A stretch of 64,000 nucleotides of DNA, from positions 2,369,501 through 2,433,500 of the forward strand of contig NZ_JAUSYN010000002.1 of NCBI RefSeq assembly GCF_030816915.1, in the 5' to 3' direction. Under the pieces are notes generated by a model. The model saw only the letters and a list, made by a program, of their open reading frames with translations. It had not been told where the DNA came from and did no database searches. This DNA is from Streptomyces sp. B3I8 (GTDB lineage: Bacteria; Actinomycetota; Actinomycetes; Streptomycetales; Streptomycetaceae). Below, piece by piece: positions 62,221-64,000 of this stretch. Both the position numbers and the translations under genes were made by a program. Position 1 is the stretch's first letter; each line of letters starts with the position of its first letter.

Positions 62221-64000
62221 ATGACCAGCACCACCGCCCCCGGGCCCGCCACGGGGACCCCGGCGCCGGACGACACCTCCCGCGCCGAGGTCGAGCTGCT
62301 CATCGGCGGGATGACCTGCGCCTCCTGCGCGGCCCGCGTCGAGAAGAAACTCAACCGCATGGAGGGCGTCACCGCCACGGTCAACTACGCGACCGAGAAG
62401 GCCAAGGTGGCGTACCCGACGGAGGTCGCCGTCGACGACCTGATCGCGACGGTGGTGAGGACCGGGTACACGGCACGGGAGAAGACCCCGCCGCCACCAC
62501 CGGAACCGCGGCCCCGACAGGGGGATGCGCCGCAGGCAGCGCAGGCGGGCGGCGAGGCGCCGGGGTCGGGCGGCCCCGGCGCCGAGCTCGCTTCCCTCCG
62601 GCAGCGGCTCGTCATCTCGGCGCTGCTCGCCGCGCCGGTCGTGCTGTTCGCCATGGTCCCCGCGCTGCAGTTCGACAACTGGCAGTGGCTCTCACTCACG
62701 CTCGCCGCGCCCGTCGTCGTCTGGGGCGGGCTGCCGTTCCACCGGGCCGCGTACACCAACGTGCGGCACGGGGCGGCCACCATGGACACCCTCGTCTCGC
62801 TCGGCACGCTCGCCGCCTTCGGCTGGTCGCTGTGGGCACTGTTCCGGGGCGACGCCGGCATGCCCGGCATGCGGCACGGCTTCGAGTGGACGGTGACCCG
62901 CACGGACGGGGCGTCGACCATCTATCTGGAGGTCGCCGCCGGGGTGATCACCCTCATCCTGCTCGGCCGCTACCTGGAGGCCCGCTCCAAGCGGCGGGCG
63001 GGCGCCGCGCTGCGTGCCCTGCTCGAACTGGGCGCGAAGGACGTCGCCGTGCTGCGGGACGGCCGTGAAGTGCGGGTGCCGGTGAACGCGCTGGGCGTCG
63101 GCGACCGGTTCGTCGTACGGCCCGGCGAGAAGATCGCCACCGACGGGACCGTGGTGGAGGGCTCCTCCGCCGTCGACGCCGCCATGCTGACCGGCGAATC
63201 GGTGCCGGTGGACGTGACCGTGGGCGACACGGTCACCGGGGCCACCGTGAACGCCGGGGGCCGACTGGTCGTCGAGGCCACCCGGGTCGGGGCGGACACC
63301 CAACTCGCGCGGATGGCGCGGCTGGTGGAGGACGCGCAGAACGGGAAGGCCGAGGTGCAGCGGCTGGCCGACCGGGTCTCCGCGGTCTTCGTCCCCGTGG
63401 TGCTGCTGCTCGCGGCCGGCACGTTCGGCGTGTGGCTCGGCGTCACCGGCGACTCGGTGGCCGCGTTCACGGCGGCGGTCGCCGTGCTGATCATCGCCTG
63501 TCCGTGCGCGCTGGGGCTGGCCACGCCGACCGCGCTGATGGTCGGCACCGGCCGGGGCGCCCAGCTCGGCATCCTGATCAAGGGCCCCGAGGTACTGGAG
63601 TCCACCCGTCGTGTGGACACGGTGGTGCTGGACAAGACCGGCACCGTGACCACCGGTCGGATGACGCTCCAGGACGTCTGCGCGGCCGAGGGAACCGACC
63701 GGCGGGAGCTGCTGCGGCTCGCGGGCGCGCTGGAGGACGCATCGGAGCATCCGGTGGCGCGCGCGATCGCCGCAGGCGCCCGGGAACGCCTCCGCACGGC
63801 GCACGCCCCCGGCGCGCGGGAGGACGAGGGCGCCTTGCCCGCCGTCGAACACTTCGAGAACGTTCCCGGGCGCGGTGTGCGCGGGCGCGTGGCGGGGCGC
63901 GAGGTGGCGGTGGGCCGGCTCGCCGAGGCGACGGCCGCGCTCCCGGAGGAGTTGGCACGGGCACGCGCGGCGGCGGAGGCCGAGGGGCGTACGGCCGTGG
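62221..64000 (+). CDS. copA: Copper-exporting P1B-type ATPase CopA (3' partial)
   Basis: The frame from ATG 62221 is open to the window end (593 residues seen). One metal-binding domain has GMTCASC (residues 30-36). The linker is Pro/Ala-rich. Helices follow, with the actuator TGES ([13 protein letters not shown]), the membrane copper site CPC ([17 protein letters not shown]), the phosphorylation site DKTGTVT and the start of the nucleotide domain with HP ([12 protein letters not shown]). It pumps Cu(I) out of the cell and acts with CopZ. The last third is missing from the window. Confidence 0.96.
   Translation, partial: MTSTTAPGPATGTPAPDDTSRAEVELLIGGMTCASCAARVEKKLNRMEGVTATVNYATEKAKVAYPTEVAVDDLIATVVRTGYTAREKTPPPPPEPRPRQGDAPQAAQAGGEAPGSGGPGAELASLRQRLVISALLAAPVVLFAMVPALQFDNWQWLSLTLAAPVVVWGGLPFHRAAYTNVRHGAATMDTLVSLGTLAAFGWSLWALFRGDAGMPGMRHGFEWTVTRTDGASTIYLEVAAGVITLILLGRYLEARSKRRAGAALRALLELGAKDVAVLRDGREVRVPVNALGVGDRFVVRPGEKIATDGTVVEGSSAVDAAMLTGESVPVDVTVGDTVTGATVNAGGRLVVEATRVGADTQLARMARLVEDAQNGKAEVQRLADRVSAVFVPVVLLLAAGTFGVWLGVTGDSVAAFTAAVAVLIIACPCALGLATPTALMVGTGRGAQLGILIKGPEVLESTRRVDTVVLDKTGTVTTGRMTLQDVCAAEGTDRRELLRLAGALEDASEHPVARAIAAGARERLRTAHAPGAREDEGALPAVEHFENVPGRGVRGRVAGREVAVGRLAEATAALPEELARARAAAEAEGRTAV

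Overview
The window is high-GC actinobacterial DNA with strong G/C bias at third codon positions, GTG and TTG starts, chaplins, a tyrosinase pair, dynamin-like division GTPases and an SsbB-type single-strand binding protein. All of this points to a Streptomyces chromosome core. From memory, the order glnX/glnH/pknG - ssbB - dynAB - chpG - melC2C1 - chpF - glycan cluster with a MurJ-like flippase - chaplin - iolB - copZ/copA resembles the SCO2660s-2730s stretch of S. coelicolor. I could not check that here.

Layout: (1) 1-11463, all plus strand: an aspartate/glutamate-sensing signalling locus of GlnX-like membrane protein (partial), GlnH-like binding protein, helical protein, PknG-like kinase, PP2C phosphatase, von Willebrand A protein and zinc-ribbon/FHA protein. 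Three of the proteins share zinc ribbons. (2) 11544-20660: a PCMT-like methyltransferase, a truncated haemoglobin, and an ABC exporter made of two FtsX-type permeases and one ATPase. (3) 20707-30344, minus strand: a small hypothetical, a hotdog thioesterase, the ABC-F factor EttA, a thioester-domain surface protein with a LAETG sorting signal, SsbB and the dynamin pair DynA/DynB. (4) 30664-37756: tRNA-Arg(TCT), a heptanucleotide repeat array, a D-2-hydroxyacid dehydrogenase, two chaplins around melC2/melC1, a broken secreted-protein gene and a low-complexity secreted protein. (5) 37980-54321: a secreted protein, then a Wzx/Wzy-style surface-glycan locus: glycosyltransferase, polyprenyl-phosphate sugar transferase, Wzy-like polymerase, MurJ/MviN flippase, NodB deacetylase, second glycosyltransferase, Wzz-like protein, CelD-type GNAT, a divergent GH26-like hydrolase, ATP-grasp ligase and flavin-type oxidoreductase. 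Most junctions are ATGA, GTGA or TGATG overlaps, which indicates one translationally coupled operon. (6) 54417-64000: a single-domain chaplin with a LAETG anchor, a decayed chaplin-like remnant, an S15-type hydrolase fused through a membrane segment to an ABC ATPase with its permease, a lipoprotein, a frameshifted iolB, a small HTH protein, and copZ/copA behind a palindrome of the CsoR type.

The window therefore holds many cell-surface and development genes: chaplins, sortase substrates, a surface glycan, tyrosinase and sporulation-septum dynamins. The signalling locus at the left end is the best candidate for an incompletely described system. The peptidase-ABC fusion and the glycan locus are the next best. 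Two non-coding arrays, with periods of 7 and 6 bases, and three damaged reading frames are also notable.
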